From assembly GCA_012932295.1 (NCBI GenBank), contig JAAONU010000013.1, positions 44,158,627 to 44,222,626 on the forward strand: 64,000 nucleotides of DNA, given 5' to 3'. Below the pieces are notes generated by a model, which was given only the letters and a program-made list of their open reading frames with translations, ran no database searches and was not told the origin of the DNA. How positions within the stretch are numbered: position 1 is the stretch's first letter; every line of letters starts with the position of its first letter. Positions 23,400-36,730 of this stretch are shown here, in pieces. Position numbers and translations under genes: made by a program. This stretch comes from Cyclina sinensis. Taxonomy: Eukaryota; Mollusca; Bivalvia; Venerida; Veneridae.

Positions 23400-24625
23400 T
23401 AACACATGTAAGAGATTACTTACCCACTATGTAAGTGATAAACTTGTCCAACATGTAAAAGATATACTTGTGCAACATGTATGTGAGGTACCTGTACATT
23501 ATGTATGTGATGTACGTTCCAACATGTATGTGATGTACTCGTTCGACATGTATGTGATGTACTCTTTTGACATGTATGTGATGTACTCGTTCGACATGTA
23601 TGTGATGTACTCGTTCGACATGTATACTCTTTTGACATGTATGTGATGTACTCGTTCGACATGTATGTACTCGTTCGACATGTATGTACTCTTTTGACAT
23701 GTATGGGATGTACTCGTTCGACATGTATGTGATGTACTCTTTCGACATGTATGGGATGTACTCGTTCGACATGCATATGATATACTTGTGCAACATATAA
23801 GTGATGAACTTGTGCAATATGTTATGTGATGTACTCGTGCGACATGTATCTGATGTACGTGTTCAACATGTATGTGATGAACTTGTCCAACATGTATGTG
23901 ATGAACTTGTCCAACATGTATGTGGTGAATTTGTCAAACATGTATGTGATGTACTTGTCCAACATGGAAGTGATTGCATGTCCAACATGTATGTTATGTA
24001 CTTGTGCAAAATGTATGTGATGTACTCGTGCAACATGTATGTAATGTACTCGTGCAACATGTAGGTGATGTAGTCATGCAACATGCATGTGATGTGCTCG
24101 TGCAAGATCATGTGATGTACTTGTCCAACATGTATGTGATGTTTTTGTGCAACATATATGTGATGTACCCATGCAACATGTATGTGATTTACTTGTCCAG
24201 AATGAATGGGATGTTCTTGTCCAAAATGTATGTGAAGTACTTTTCCAACATGTATGTGATGTTCTTGTCCAGATTGTATGTGATGTACTTGTCCAGATTG
24301 TATGTGATGTACCCATGCAATATGTATGTGATGTACTTGTCCAACATGTATGTGATGTAGTTGTGCAACATGTATGTGATGTATTTGTGCAACATGTATG
24401 TGATGTACTTGTCCAGATTGTATGTGATGTACTTGTCCAGATTGTATGTGATGTACTTGTCCAGATTGTATGTGATGTACTTGTCCAACATGTATGTGAT
24501 GTACTTGTCAAGATTGTATGTGATGTACTTGTCCAACATGTATGTGATGTACTTGTCCAACATGTATGTGATGTAGTTGTGCAACATGTATGTGATGTAT
24601 TTGTGCAACATGTAAATTATGTAAG
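23400..24625. repeat. 24-bp minisatellite array, ~50 copies, two subfamilies
   Basis: The unit is CATGTATGTGATGTACTTGT plus CCAA. The left part (to ~23770) mostly carries CTCGTTCGA and the right part CTTGTCCAA, CTTGTGCAA or CTTGTCCAGATTG variants. Because the period is a multiple of three, long frames with 8-residue repeats stay open on both strands. I regard these as artefacts because they have no start context, splice sites or homology. The array lies inside Wnt16 intron 2. Confidence 0.95.
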
Positions 24626-25343
24626 TATTCTAACTCTTTTTTTATTTGGATTGTAACCTTTTTCAACGACAACCACTATAGGGACTTTATGCTTGAAGAC
24701 TCGCATATTTCTAAATGTTTAACCTATACGATCCTCTAAAGTAACAAATAAATTATAATCTGATATATATGAAACTTATTTTGTACGTAACGTGTCTTTA
24801 CATGTGAATAAAAATGAGAACGGACTAGGTTGGCAAAGCTTTAAATGCCTTCTGTGTCAATATTGTTGATTCTGTAGTTGTGATTACAATTACACAGTAA
24901 TACCGGGTTGAGTCTGTATTCTAGTATAAATCAAGCACCCTTCCAAACGTGCATAGTCTTGTTTTTCAAAATAATCAGTGGGTAAAGGTTCTTTTTTGAC
25001 TTTTACTGCCGAAGATAAACGTTTAAATTGGATGAGGAGATATAATTCTGTCGGATCATGTAATCTTTTACTGCATTTTCTCTTCGTTTACTACCGTAAT
25101 CCACGAAAAACGAGAACTACTACACGGACGTAGCCTTAACTGCCAGCTGGTTTTGAATATCGGCGTGTTCGAGAAGAATCTACTTGAAGTATAAGGAGCA
25201 GAGACAGAAGCTTACATGTAATCAACGTATACGGAAGGTAAGGAAGGTAATGAACATTAAGAAAGCTGATATTTGGAGTGGAAGTAAATTGTGGCTGACG
25301 AGTATTATGATGTTTTTGTTAGCTTGGCTGATGATGATGTTGC

Positions 25344-25346
25344 TAA

Positions 25347-25386
<40 letters not shown>
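25344..25386. repeat. (GAT)n microsatellite
   Basis: About 14 uninterrupted GAT units, flanked by degenerate GATGATG motifs. Confidence 0.9.
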
Positions 25387-26660
25387 AAGGGGAAAACTGA
25401 GAAATGTTGTGAAGTTAGTGCTGCTGATGATTAAAGGTGATGTTATCACCAGTCAGTGTGAATGAAAGAAAAAAAAACAAAGGTATCTTAAATGTAATTT
25501 TAAATCAAAAATTTTTGTTTGATTTATATAAGCAAATCATGGCTCATTTCATGGGCATCAATTTAAGAAACCAAGCCCCTATGCCCATATCCCTTACTAC
25601 AAAAAGTATTTTGTAGAAATGACCAAGTATTATTCTTATTGTCACCTCTAATTCGATGGAGAAAATAACTTGATCATATATAACTGTTTTGAAACAAAAA
25701 AAAATATTTTATGCAATATCACTACAATGTAGCCTCTTTTCTACATAAAAACATACCAAGCATTCATTTTAATCAGATAATCTACATTTACCGGCCACTT
25801 GCACTAAAGATGCACTGCTACGCCTTTGTATGCAACTGCACAAATTAAAATATTGCATAACACCTTGAAGCATTCCCCTGTCTGAATACAGTCGGTTGTT
25901 ATCACTGCAGGAAAATAAATAAACTTAGATAGGTATAATTTGTCTATTTACCATTAATGTCACGGCATGAATACCATGTCATTAAAAGCATGAAATGTAA
26001 AAATATAATAATTAAATGACATTTATATGGCCTATTCATTAAAAAAAGAAATTTTGAAATATATTTTTATTCAAGTTAAAGAGATGTTTAAAGGGTTGTT
26101 TGCTTCGTCATGCAGGGTCGAACAAATCCCAAATATAGAAAGAAAAAAATTCAAATGAAACTAAACAAAAACCAATTTTGAACACTGATTTCGTTCATTT
26201 AACAAGCCATAATTGATAACCATTACTGACATGTTAAGATTAAAACACATAACACAAGTATATCAAAGAAAAAATAAATGACAAATAACACTTAAACTAA
26301 GTCCAGCCCTTCTCTCTTCTTTTTGAAAGTTGTTAATAAGTATATTATATACTTCACAGGCAATCACTGATTAAATCACTTTATACTGAAATATCATTTA
26401 TCAATATTTATAGCTGTATTATACATTAAACCTCAAATGAGATTTTCTCAAATCTCCTATCCTCGTATGCTGACACGGCCTTTCACTTTTTACGGTAATT
26501 CTAAATTAGTAGTTTAGAGTATAAGGGAAGAATAAAAACTGTTAATACTATATACACATATATTGTTTATTAGTGCCAGATAAAGAGGCATACTGATTTA
26601 TAGACATATCTTGACAATTGTTTTTGGATTATTTTATCGAACGATTGTTTGATCTAAAAA

Positions 26661-26775
26661 CAATGAATGAATGAATGAATGAATGAATGAATGAATGAAT
26701 GAATGAATGAATGAATGAATGAATGAATGAGTGAGTGAGTGATTGAGTGAGTGAATGAGTGTGTGAGTGAGTGAG
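26661..26775. repeat. (TGAA)n microsatellite grading to (TGAG)n
   Basis: Perfect GAAT tetranucleotides run to ~26728, then GAGT/GAGTGA variants and GGAA units. It lies about 120 bases inside intron 2 from the exon 2 donor. Confidence 0.95.
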
Positions 26776-26891
26776 GAAGGAAGGAAGGGAGTTGCAGAAT
26801 GAATGAACAATGTAACAGTAGCTGTAAAATTTCTTTTTTGCCAAGCTTAAAGCCTTAGTTCTTCTGTAATCTGAACAAAAAAAGAACATAC

Positions 26892-27127
26892 CTTTTCTTA
26901 AAACACTTCCAAACACAGTGTAATTAGTATCAGTTGTACAGTTCCAACGTTCATTTCGAAACTGGTACTGACATTCTGAGATTCCTAGTCGTGCTCCATC
27001 GCTGATACACAAAAGAGATTCGGGATTGTTTTTACACACTTCAATTTGTGGTGACACTAAACCAGGCACCTCTGCACACTTGTCATCTTGGACAACGCTC
27101 GTTGCAACCGCAGATATACCAAGGTAC
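26892..27127 (-). CDS. Wnt16: Wnt16-like exon 2 (N-terminal Wnt domain)
   Basis: The exon is 236 bases, one base plus 78 codons plus one base, and encodes residues 31(part)-110(part). Cysteines at ~48, 62, 71, 83 and 94 and the blocks DGARLGISECQYQFRNERWN and TVFGSVLRKG are classic N-terminal Wnt sequence. Sequons occur at NCT and NYT near residues 93 and 99. The acceptor is TTTTTCAG|G and the donor AAAAG|GTATGT on the minus strand. The first G completes the ATG (Met31) split with exon 1, and the last G joins GG of exon 3 to give Gly110, so both junctions are in frame. A (TGAA)n microsatellite lies about 120 bases downstream of the donor. Wnt16 signals through Frizzled receptors in other animals; nothing here indicates loss of function. 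Confidence 0.92.
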
Positions 27128-28141
27128 CTGAAAAAATAGAAAAATGAGCGAGAGGTCTTTCTAAATAAAACTTTCTCTTATATATTCGACATTGTTTTTT
27201 CTTCTGTATGCGAAGGGCATTTGTGAATTCGATATCTGAAAAAAAAAAGAGTTTTGTTTAAAAGACCTTTGAACTTTAGTGAAACACTGTAATAATTAGA
27301 AAGTAATCATTAGAAAATCAGTTTGGATTCCTTGTTTATTTTCATATTTTTATGGATTTTCTATCAATAAAGGTGAAGGTCACTATGACCTTATTACAGG
27401 CATACAATAAAATTAACTATATTGGAAACATTTAATGATTCATTTTCATTGCTATATTTGTTTTCCATTTATTTCACTCAGCTGAGTTGTACACCTTTAT
27501 ATAACAAACAATAACAAACATTTACTACATTTTCATTTTTCACCACTAATTTTATTAGACATGTAATGATCAGTCACTTACTAATTAAGATCTTATGACA
27601 TGCGACATTTGACACTTGATTGAAAACTAGTTTTTAATGCAAAGTCTGCTGACATTTCACTTGTCTGTGTTACTTTTTGATATGCAGGTTGTAGGCCAAA
27701 TCAACTCATTCATCAGTAAACATTTTATAAAAAAATATACCATCTTGTTCTTATTACGTTTGACCTTTATCTTGTTTTCATACAAACCTTTGACAAAACT
27801 GTTGTCTTCTGATCTGTTTTTTTTTTACTGTCAAGATTGTATCTTTTTCTAATTACTCTTTATGCACTTTTCTGTTCTCCTGAGTTTTTCTTGCGTTTGA
27901 CTTTTTGTAAGTGCTATGTGTCATACTTAGCATCTGGAGTTCATGTATGTTTAGCTTGCTTTGCCCGTTGATTAATTAATCTATTTAATGTCTTTATTTC
28001 ACTTGTATTTGTTGCTTTCCTTAATCTGGATTTGCCATGCTCTGAAGTTGACTCTTGATTTAAAATTTCCTAAATATTTACAGATTCAGTCCAGCACTCA
28101 TTGTTTTCTAACTTGCACTCTTTATGAACATTCTGTTCTAT

Positions 28142-30535
28142 AAGGCACACAGTTTACTCACTGATATCACACTGTTCAATCAGGCACACAGTTTACTCAC
28201 TGATATCACACTGTTCAATCAGGCACACAGTTTACTCACTGATATCATTCTGTTCTATCAGGCACACAGTTTACTCACTGATATCATTCTGTTCTATTAG
28301 GCACACAGTTTACTCACTGATATCACACTGTTCTATCAGGCACACAGTTTACTCACTGATATCACACTGTTCAATCAGGCACACAGTTTACTCACTGATA
28401 TCACTCTGTTCTATTAGGCATACAGTTTACTCACTGATATAACACTGTTCTAACAGGCACACAGTTTACTCACTGATATCACACTGTTCAATAAGGTACA
28501 CAGTTTACTCACTGATATCACACTGTTTAATCAGGCACACAGTTTACTCACTGATATCATTCTGTTCTATTAGGCATACAGTTTACTCACTGATATCACA
28601 CTGTTCTATCAGGCACACAGTTTACTCACTGATATCATTCTGTTCTATTAGGCACACAGTTTACTCACTGATATCACACTGTTCAATCAGGCACACAGTT
28701 TACTCACTGATATCATTCTGTTCTATTAGGCACACAGTTTACTCGCTGATATCACACTGTTCTATCAGGCACACAGTTTACTCACTGATATCATTCTGTT
28801 CTTTTAGGCACACAGTTTACTCACTGATATCACACTGTTCTATCAGGCACACAGTTTACTCACTGATAACATTCTGTTCAATCAGGCACACAGTTTACTC
28901 ACTGATATCACACTGTTCTATCAGGCACACAGTTTACTCACTGATATCACAGTGTTCAATCAGGCACACAGTTTACTCACTGATAACATTCTGTTCTATC
29001 AGGCACACAGTTTACTCACTGATATCACACTGTTCAATCAGGCACACAGTTTACTCACTGATATCATTCTGTTCTATTAGGCATACAGTTTACTCACTGA
29101 TATAACACTGTTCTAACAGGCACACAGTTTACTCACTGATAACATTCTGTTCTATCAGGCACACAGTTTTCTCACTGATATCACACTGTTCAATCAGGCA
29201 CACAGTTTACTCACTGATATCATTCTGTTCTATTAGGCACATAGTTTACTCACTGATATCACACTGTTTAATCAGGCACACAGTTTATTCACTGATATCA
29301 CACTGTTCAATCAGGCACACAGTTTACTCACTGATATCACACTGTTTAATCAGGCACACAGTTTACTCACTGATATCACACTGTTCAATAAGGTACACAG
29401 TTTACTCACTGATATCAAACTGTTCAATCAGGCACACAGTTAACTCACTGATATCACACTGTTTAATCAGGCACACAGTTTACTCACTGATATCATTCTG
29501 TTCTATCAGGCACACAGTTTACTCACTGATAACACACTGTTCTATCAGGCACACAGTTTACTCACTGATATCACACTGTTCAATAAGGCACACAGTTTAC
29601 TCACTGATATCATTCTGTTCAATAAGGTACACAGTTTACTCACTGATATCACACTGTTTAATCAGGCACACAGTTTACTCACTGATATCATTCTGTTCTA
29701 TCAGGCACACAGTTTACTCACTGATATCACACTGTTCAATCAGGCACACAGTTTACTCACTGATATCACACTGTTCAATAAGGCACACAGTTCACTCACT
29801 GATATCATTCTGTTCAATAAGGTACACAGTTTACTCACTGATATCACACTGTTCAATCAGGCACACAGTTTACTCACTGATTTCACTCTGTTCTATCAGG
29901 CACACAGTTTACACACTGATATCATTCTGTTCTATCAGGCACACAGTTTACACACTGATATCATTCTGTTCTATCAGGCACACAGTTTACTCACTGATAT
30001 CACACTGTTCAATAAGGCACACAGTTCACTCACTGATATCATTCTGTTCAATAAGGTACACAGTTTACTCACTGATATCACACTGTTCAATCAGGCACAC
30101 AGTTTACTCACTGATTTCACTCTGTTCTATCAGGCACACAGATTACACACTGATATCATTCTGTTCTATCAGGCACACAGTTTACACACTGATATCATTC
30201 TGTTCTATCAGGCACACAGTTTACTCACTGATATCACACTGTTCAATCAGGCACACAGTTTACTCACTGATATCACTCTGTACTATCAGGCACACAGTTT
30301 ACTCACTGATATCATTCTGTTCAATAAGGTACACAGTTTACTCACTGATATCACTCTGTACTATCAGGCACACAGTTTACTCACTGATATCACACTGTTC
30401 AATCAGGCACACAGTTTACTCACTGATATCATTCTGTTCAATAAGGTACACAGTTTACTCACTGATATCACTCTGTACTATCAGGCACACAGTTTACTCA
30501 CTGATATCACACTGTTCTTTCAGACACACAGTTTA
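28142..30535. repeat. 39-bp satellite array, ~61 copies, with higher-order repeat
   Basis: The unit is AGGCACACAGTTTACTCACT plus GATATCACACTGTTCAATC, with strict 39-base spacing. Variants alternate between CACACTGTTCAAT and ATTCTGTTCTAT. A marker variant (TTCACTCACT) recurs at 29791 and 30025, 234 bases or six units apart, within near-identical blocks. This shows six-unit higher-order duplication. Another marker (TACTATCAGG) recurs at 30281, 30359 and 30476, two and three units apart. Homogeneity is high, implying recent expansion. It lies in Wnt16 intron 1, about 1 kb from exon 2. Confidence 0.97.
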
Positions 30536-33500
30536 CTTAATTAGATCATCCTTCTTCTGCTTTCTTTAAACTACAACAACAACACATACTTTTATTTTGG
30601 AAAAGGCTACATCATAGACACAGCATAATAACGCTTAGCAATATTTGATTTATTCCAGGAGAATTTACAATTGTTAACATATTTTTTCTTAAGGTGAAAG
30701 CAATTTCATTGTGCCCTTGCCACAGGACAAGGCTCTTATAATTTTTATTTATGTAAAAAAAGAAAATAAATGATTAAATATGTGTTGTATGATTAGCCCA
30801 CTCAAGGTTGAGTTATTTACTTAGCAGACCATTTCTTGAACCCTAGACGATTCATCAGCGAGGCGATACATTATAATTTATCAAAACTATTGTCTATAAG
30901 TTATGTCAATGACAAAAGTTGGGACCAATCCGTCAATTTCAACAATCTGTTGGCATGTATTTTTTAAATGTCTGTCTGAAAACATTTTTGTCAACTAAAA
31001 CATGACGGAAACCAAGTGTAATGATGCATGTGTATATAGACATACACAATGATTCTGTACACTGAAATTAAAGAAAAAAAGTTGATGCAATTTCCTTATA
31101 ATCGATGACATTTCAGATATTTGATTATTCATCACTCACTGCTAATGACACTGCAAGACACTCATACTGACCTTTCAAAGGTCAACTATTTATAGTCCTA
31201 TTAAGCATAAACTTATGACGAAAGCAACAACCTCGCGGGTGAAAAACGCCATCGTATAATTTCCTAATAAGTGAATTTATTAAATATTAATTGAATTTTT
31301 AGAAATCACGTAAGTCAGCATCCAGTACCATGGATCGAACCGTTGTTTTCTGTATAAACCGTTTTTAGCGTGTTGAAGTCAGTCATTTCTCGACAAATCT
31401 TCTCACACCTATGGAGAGTATAAATCCACTACATACACAGAAAGATGATGAAACCTCGTCTCCCCATGTCAATTGTCATTACTAATGCTGGTTTTCTAAT
31501 TTAGATATCTGTATGTGAAAACAAAAGTTTTAACTTATCCATTTTAAACAGATTGAAGAGACTATTTTTCAAGTTAAGTGGACGACTTTTTCGCCTGAGT
31601 TTGTCAAATTCAGGAGACTGGATACGAAACTAAGGCTCTGCTAAACAGTTAAAGCTGGACTTCGGTGTTAAAAGCGAATTTACTGGTCATGCAGGTAACG
31701 TCCACTTCTTATTTCTATCAAAATCACATCAAAATACTTTCCTATTCAGCATTCCTGTATAACGAAAATATCACAAAAGGTTATCAAAGAAATGCTTGTG
31801 GGCATTGTTTACACTGTTTTCATGTTTATGTTTTAACATTCCTCATTAAGCCTCGCTGTATCGCCACTGGTTGTCACATAGACTCATAAAACGAGAGATA
31901 TTATTACATGATACCAATGTTTTATCCGTCCATACAGACTAAAGTGGCAAAATAGACAGGTTTAGTGTGGACTGATCACATTAAACCCAACCAAATTGAT
32001 AGTAAAATTATAGTCTATCAGACGTTTATTGATTTTTTTTCACTGTTTTGTCTTTTGCTGTTTTTTTTATCATAAAGTAAAAACAAGCAAAAGGAAACGC
32101 TGATGCCAGATATAAGCTCACACTTTGTCTTCAAGTTAACTATACAGCAGAAACATGTATTTAGAATGAATTCACGTGTGGAATACAATGTATCGTTGAA
32201 ACACTTGACAGTTAAAATGTGAACACCTTTGGCAATATTTGTGAATGAGATAAGTAACCAGACCAATGCGAAGTTATGTCATGTTTTTAAGAACAGAGCA
32301 TAACAAGATATCAGAGGATTTGCAAATATTATCTGGCCAAGACTTAAATTTGGGATTTTGTCTTTGGTACACAAGACATAGATATGATACATTTTGACCG
32401 GTATATAAGTTGCACAATGAACCCTGTCCATTGTCTTGTTCGAAAATTTAGTGATTGAAAATCTTTCGGTTTCTTCGAAATCTCAAGCTATTCAATGGTT
32501 TACGTAACAGAAAGATCTAAACTTCAGAACTTCTAAACTTCTAAAGTTCTGAACTTCAACAGCGAAGTATTTGATTCGTTTGAATATTATCCGCTTTTTT
32601 CTCAATATTCGATTTTTAACTTGATCTTAACTATGCAAGTTTCCTAATTGTCTTCTTTTTCAAAAGTCGGACTTTTTTTCTCAACCTTTTTTCTCATTTG
32701 ACCTTGTTCTGCAGTATGAATTTTATCAAAATTTCAACAAATTTAATCTTCATTTTGCATAAAATTATGATTGCCAGCATCATTTAAACAATCTTCAACT
32801 TCTTGTTTTAAGCTGCGTGCGTATTTTTATAAGTTTATGACTGATCATTTAATATATCGCTTTTTAATTTTTAAAAAAAAATAAATTTAACAACTAAGAC
32901 AAAAATGGTGGTACTTCAGAAATTATAAAATCCACGGAAGTAATTTTTTTTCTCTTGAAAGGAATGTATTTATTACACAATCAAGCATTTTTTTCTATAT
33001 TTTATGAGGTTTCAATGCTTTAGTAGCACCTGTAGGCTTTAAGATTATATTAGTTTTCACAAGTGTTAGTCGTAAGGCTTAAGGAGCTATACACCTGATG
33101 TTTGCGTTATACTTAAAATTGAACGAGCCTTGCTCGCCGATACCTCAGCGCAATATCTCCTGGAAGCGAAAGTTTTCATTTAAGACAGAGATAGTTGTTT
33201 TAATGTACAAAAACAGTATTTGTTACTCCATTTTCATTTTTTCGTCAGGCCAAGAAAACAGGAAGTCAAGAAAACAGGAAATTCAGAAGAATTTACACAG
33301 TTTCAAACAAAGGCAATCTTTTTTTAATTTTAATTTGCACGCAAGTATTGCTTCCCATAAAACAATACAATAAACGGTTTTGTACGTTGAAATCACGTAG
33401 TTGCTTTAAATTTAAAACCCTATGAAAGAGACAAGTTTTTCCCTCTAAAAATATCATCTTGTTCGAAATACTGTGTGCAACGATTTTAATCCATTAAAAC

Positions 33501-35649
33501 AAAACTGAAGACCAAATCATACCTAGGTCAGACAAAACTTTGTGTATCAAGAAAATACAGCTTAATAACTTTTGCTAGTAATTGGTAGAAATAAACACTC
33601 AAATTATTCGGAAGCCACTTTGATATTGTTGGATTTATTCTTAGATGTGTATTGAATAACTTAAGCAAAAATGATAAGATATGTTTATTTATAATAATCC
33701 ATATTCGTTTCCTTCATTTCAAACAAATCATTCTGATAGTTTTACACAAGTGTTTAGTATGTTAGACTGCAGCCAAATACCTTATCGATGGTAGATTTGA
33801 AAAAAAAAGTTGCAATGGGACAAGGGGGTTTAGTTAGTGTTGTAATGGTGACCAGGCGATGTAGTGACACATAAGGTGAACACAAGGTCATCTATATGTA
33901 ATTAGGATTGTTTGGTGTATATTTTATTTCCTTGCATGATGTTGCATATTGTTATGGTCATCATTTTTGCTGTTATACATACAGGTCACGGTTTGTATCA
34001 AAATATACATACTTATGTAAATTAATTAGTTGATAAGTAACGTTATTCAAAACCAGTTTACTTTCGTGTTTCACGCCTTCTTGTTGATATATCTTGTTAT
34101 TTTTCCGTGGAAAAAAATCAAATTATAAAAGGTGGTAAGAAAGAAAGAAAACAAAGGTTTATACTCATGTGTGCCAGCAACTGAAACATGTAAACGTTAA
34201 AAATATACAATTGAAGAGTTTTATGGAGAAACAATATTAATTCAGTTTGTATCTAGGACAAAACTGGTAATTCCAACCAGATTTTGTCTTATACAAGGCC
34301 TGTTCTCTGCCTTTTTTGTATAGTATTAAATTATTACATAAACAATAACGTGTTTTTTTTTCTTTTATTTTCAAATTTCTGTAAAATGCGTGCCCGAATT
34401 ACAGAAAAATGACCTTAAAATGGCAGAAGTTTTATGTTGTTTCTCACGTGCTTCACCATACTGCAAAGAATGATGGTAAATGACCAAAAATATAACAACA
34501 AAAACAAAAACAAACAATCTTTGTGTTTTCTGGACATTATCCAGAACTGGAAATCGCCATAGTTTCATATTATCTTTACTCTCAATACACAGTTGAACTG
34601 GTGAAATTATAGATCGTATGACTTTTCATTATGTTATTTATAAACTGCAATGTGTCGTGCATCAAAATGATTGATTGCTGCAGGTGCTCTGCTAATATTA
34701 AAATCGGTTCAAGTTTTCTATGAAGAAGTCATCACTGTCTTTATACCATTACGACACGATCAGTAAATCAAAGCCAAAAACAGCAACATGCCAAAGTTCT
34801 ACAGAACTGGCGTTGGTGACAGGACTACCACTGGTATTAGTTTCTCTTTATCATTTTATTTTGATAAATACACTTGAACCTAAAGTGATGGCATCGTTCA
34901 TTACGCCAGCAAGACAATACTTATGTTTCTGTGAAAGGTTGGCTTATTTTTCAGTCGTCGATTCAGTATTTTGCACATTTTCGATACACTTTGAACAGTA
35001 TCCATCAATAATTCTGTCAAAGATTTGTAGCGTTGCTCAATATTTTGTTCGGTTCAGAGTTTGAAACAAATATGAACAATCACTGTTGAGCTGTTTGACG
35101 TGAAAAATGCGTACATTTGCATTAGAATTTGCCTAGAGTGAAGACAGTACAGCACCACATAAGCCTGGCATTACAATTTCAAGTTCGGTTAAGAAAAATA
35201 CATTACACGTGTGCCAGTGTTACCGCCACGTTTTGTATAACACTGCATTACTCACTCGTATTACATGCATTTGCATCTTTTTTATCTGTTTTGAGAACTT
35301 AGATGTGACATACTGTCATTTTGTTCTGTTCTTACGCTCTGTCATATACGTTAACCCCGCTTCCTTACAGTTTTTGGACAGCAGTATGTTTTTGGTTGGT
35401 AAGTTTTGGTCGTCTTATGTATTAAAAGAAGACTTCTATGTGTATAACTTTGTTTCAAATTTTCATAAATTTTGGTTCTTTTTTCCAAAATAATCCCATG
35501 TTCAAAAGCACAAGTTCTTCTTTGCTTAGTCTCTGGTGCTTGTAAATTCATTGCTTACCATTCCGTTTTTTAACAAAGATCTGTCATGTGTTTCTGTGAC
35601 AAATGGAACATTATCTTTTTAGATCTAAATGTGTAATTTTTTTACATCA

Positions 35650-35785
35650 TCGTCATTGACAAAATCATCATCATCATCATCAGCCGCAGCAGCACTATCA
35701 TCATTATTATAATAATAATTATTATTATTATTATCATTATCATCATCTTAATCATCACTGAAACTTTTATTATTATGATTATTAT
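35650..35785. repeat. ATC/ATT trinucleotide tract
   Basis: Degenerate runs of ATC, ATT and ATA triplets, TCATCATCATC then ATTATTATTATT. The Ile/Met-rich minus-strand frame through it is an artefact. Confidence 0.9.
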
Positions 35786-36559
35786 TGTTAAAACCTTTGG
35801 TTGTGTTGATGAAAAACTGAACAAATTGAGTGTTTCGATAACAACTGCAAAGACAGTCTTGCTGCGGAAAACAAATTGATAATATGAGGGACAGAAGCGC
35901 CGTTGTCGTGTTCTTCTTGCTGTTAACTCTAGGAACAAAAACTGCTTTTGTTAGTGCAGCCTTCTCTTAAGAGACCTTGATATACTTAGGCCTTTGACAT
36001 AATACCTTCAGCAAACATACACTTAATATCTGTACACTTTGTACATATTATTTACAAAGAATCAACATCTAGTTGTCGGTGCTAGTCAAACGAATTAAAA
36101 CAATATTGTTATAAAATTATTCAAAACACATCACGCCACTTGCTAAACAGGATTATTTTTCCCATAATGAATTCGTTGTAATGTTAAAATTTTGTTTGTG
36201 TTTTACATCACCGATATGTCATCATTTATTATATATAAGTGAACGCACATAGAAAATTGGAATAAATCAAACATTCACGTAAATGCATCAACTATTGCCC
36301 TTAAGTGTTTTAAAAAGTCAGCATTTTATCAAAATATGAACTTGTTTGGGGCAATCAACAACAACAAAAAACTACCGGTTTCACGCCCGTTAAAACTGTC
36401 TCTTAATTATTTGCAGGCAGACAGATTACTGGAATGTGTCAGTATAAGATTAAAAGCTTTCCTAATAACTGCCAAGTTTCATAACGTTTTATTAGTTTGA
36501 ACCTATTTATATAACATTGATTGGGAAACAATTTCTTGCAACTAATATTGACCCCGCTC

Positions 36560-36730
36560 GATTACTGCTTCCTGGATGCAAACCAGTACTCGAGCCAAGA
36601 GTGTGAAAAGTCATCGGAGACTGTCAGCAGCGACAGTCTCCATTGATGGGATTCGAACAAGCTACTTCCGGTTTGGGAGTCCGGCGCTCTAACCTCAGTA
36701 TCAGTACTCCGCCTAGCATATAGAGACATA
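36560..36730 (-). mobile_element. tRNA-like SINE fragment with a strong tail hairpin
   Basis: The minus strand reads ACTGAGGTTAGAGCGCCGGA (box A and D-arm like) and then TTGTTCGAATCCC (box B-like). A perfect 10-bp stem follows at 36616-36641 (GGAGACTGTC / GACAGTCTCC, six-base loop). The cloverleaf arms do not pair well enough for a functional tRNA, so it is best read as a tRNA-derived repeat or pseudo-tRNA. Confidence 0.5.

Larger units (their letters stand above)
10762..26891 (-). other. Wnt16: Wnt16 intron 2 (~16.1 kb)
   Basis: This span is bounded by the exon 2 donor GTATGT and the exon 3 acceptor TATTTTCAG. It contains a GT microsatellite, a 35-bp array, SINE-like fragments at 14.8, 16.0 and 18.9 kb, local duplications at 15.1, 16.6 and 19.1 kb, TTTA and ATT tracts at 20.5-20.8 kb, the 24-bp array, and GAT and TGAA microsatellites. 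The remaining stretches (10770-12470, 13020-14780, 16860-18840, 19250-20500, 20840-23400, 24630-25340, 25400-26650) show nothing beyond AT-rich intronic DNA. Confidence 0.8.

Noticed and set aside
23416..24656. Several 60-169-residue periodic frames on both strands
   Set aside because: They come from the 24-bp tandem array, whose period is divisible by three. There is no start context, homology or splice support.
28142..30535. CRISPR-like regular spacing
   Set aside because: The units are contiguous 39-bp repeats without unique spacers, in an animal genome. This is a satellite array.
31320..31385. GGTTCGATCC on the minus strand as a possible tRNA
   Set aside because: The T-arm-like word is present, but no cloverleaf can be drawn around it.
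34720..35493. Plus-strand frames of 114 and 94 codons
   Set aside because: No domain, signal or splice context; compatible with chance in AT-rich DNA.
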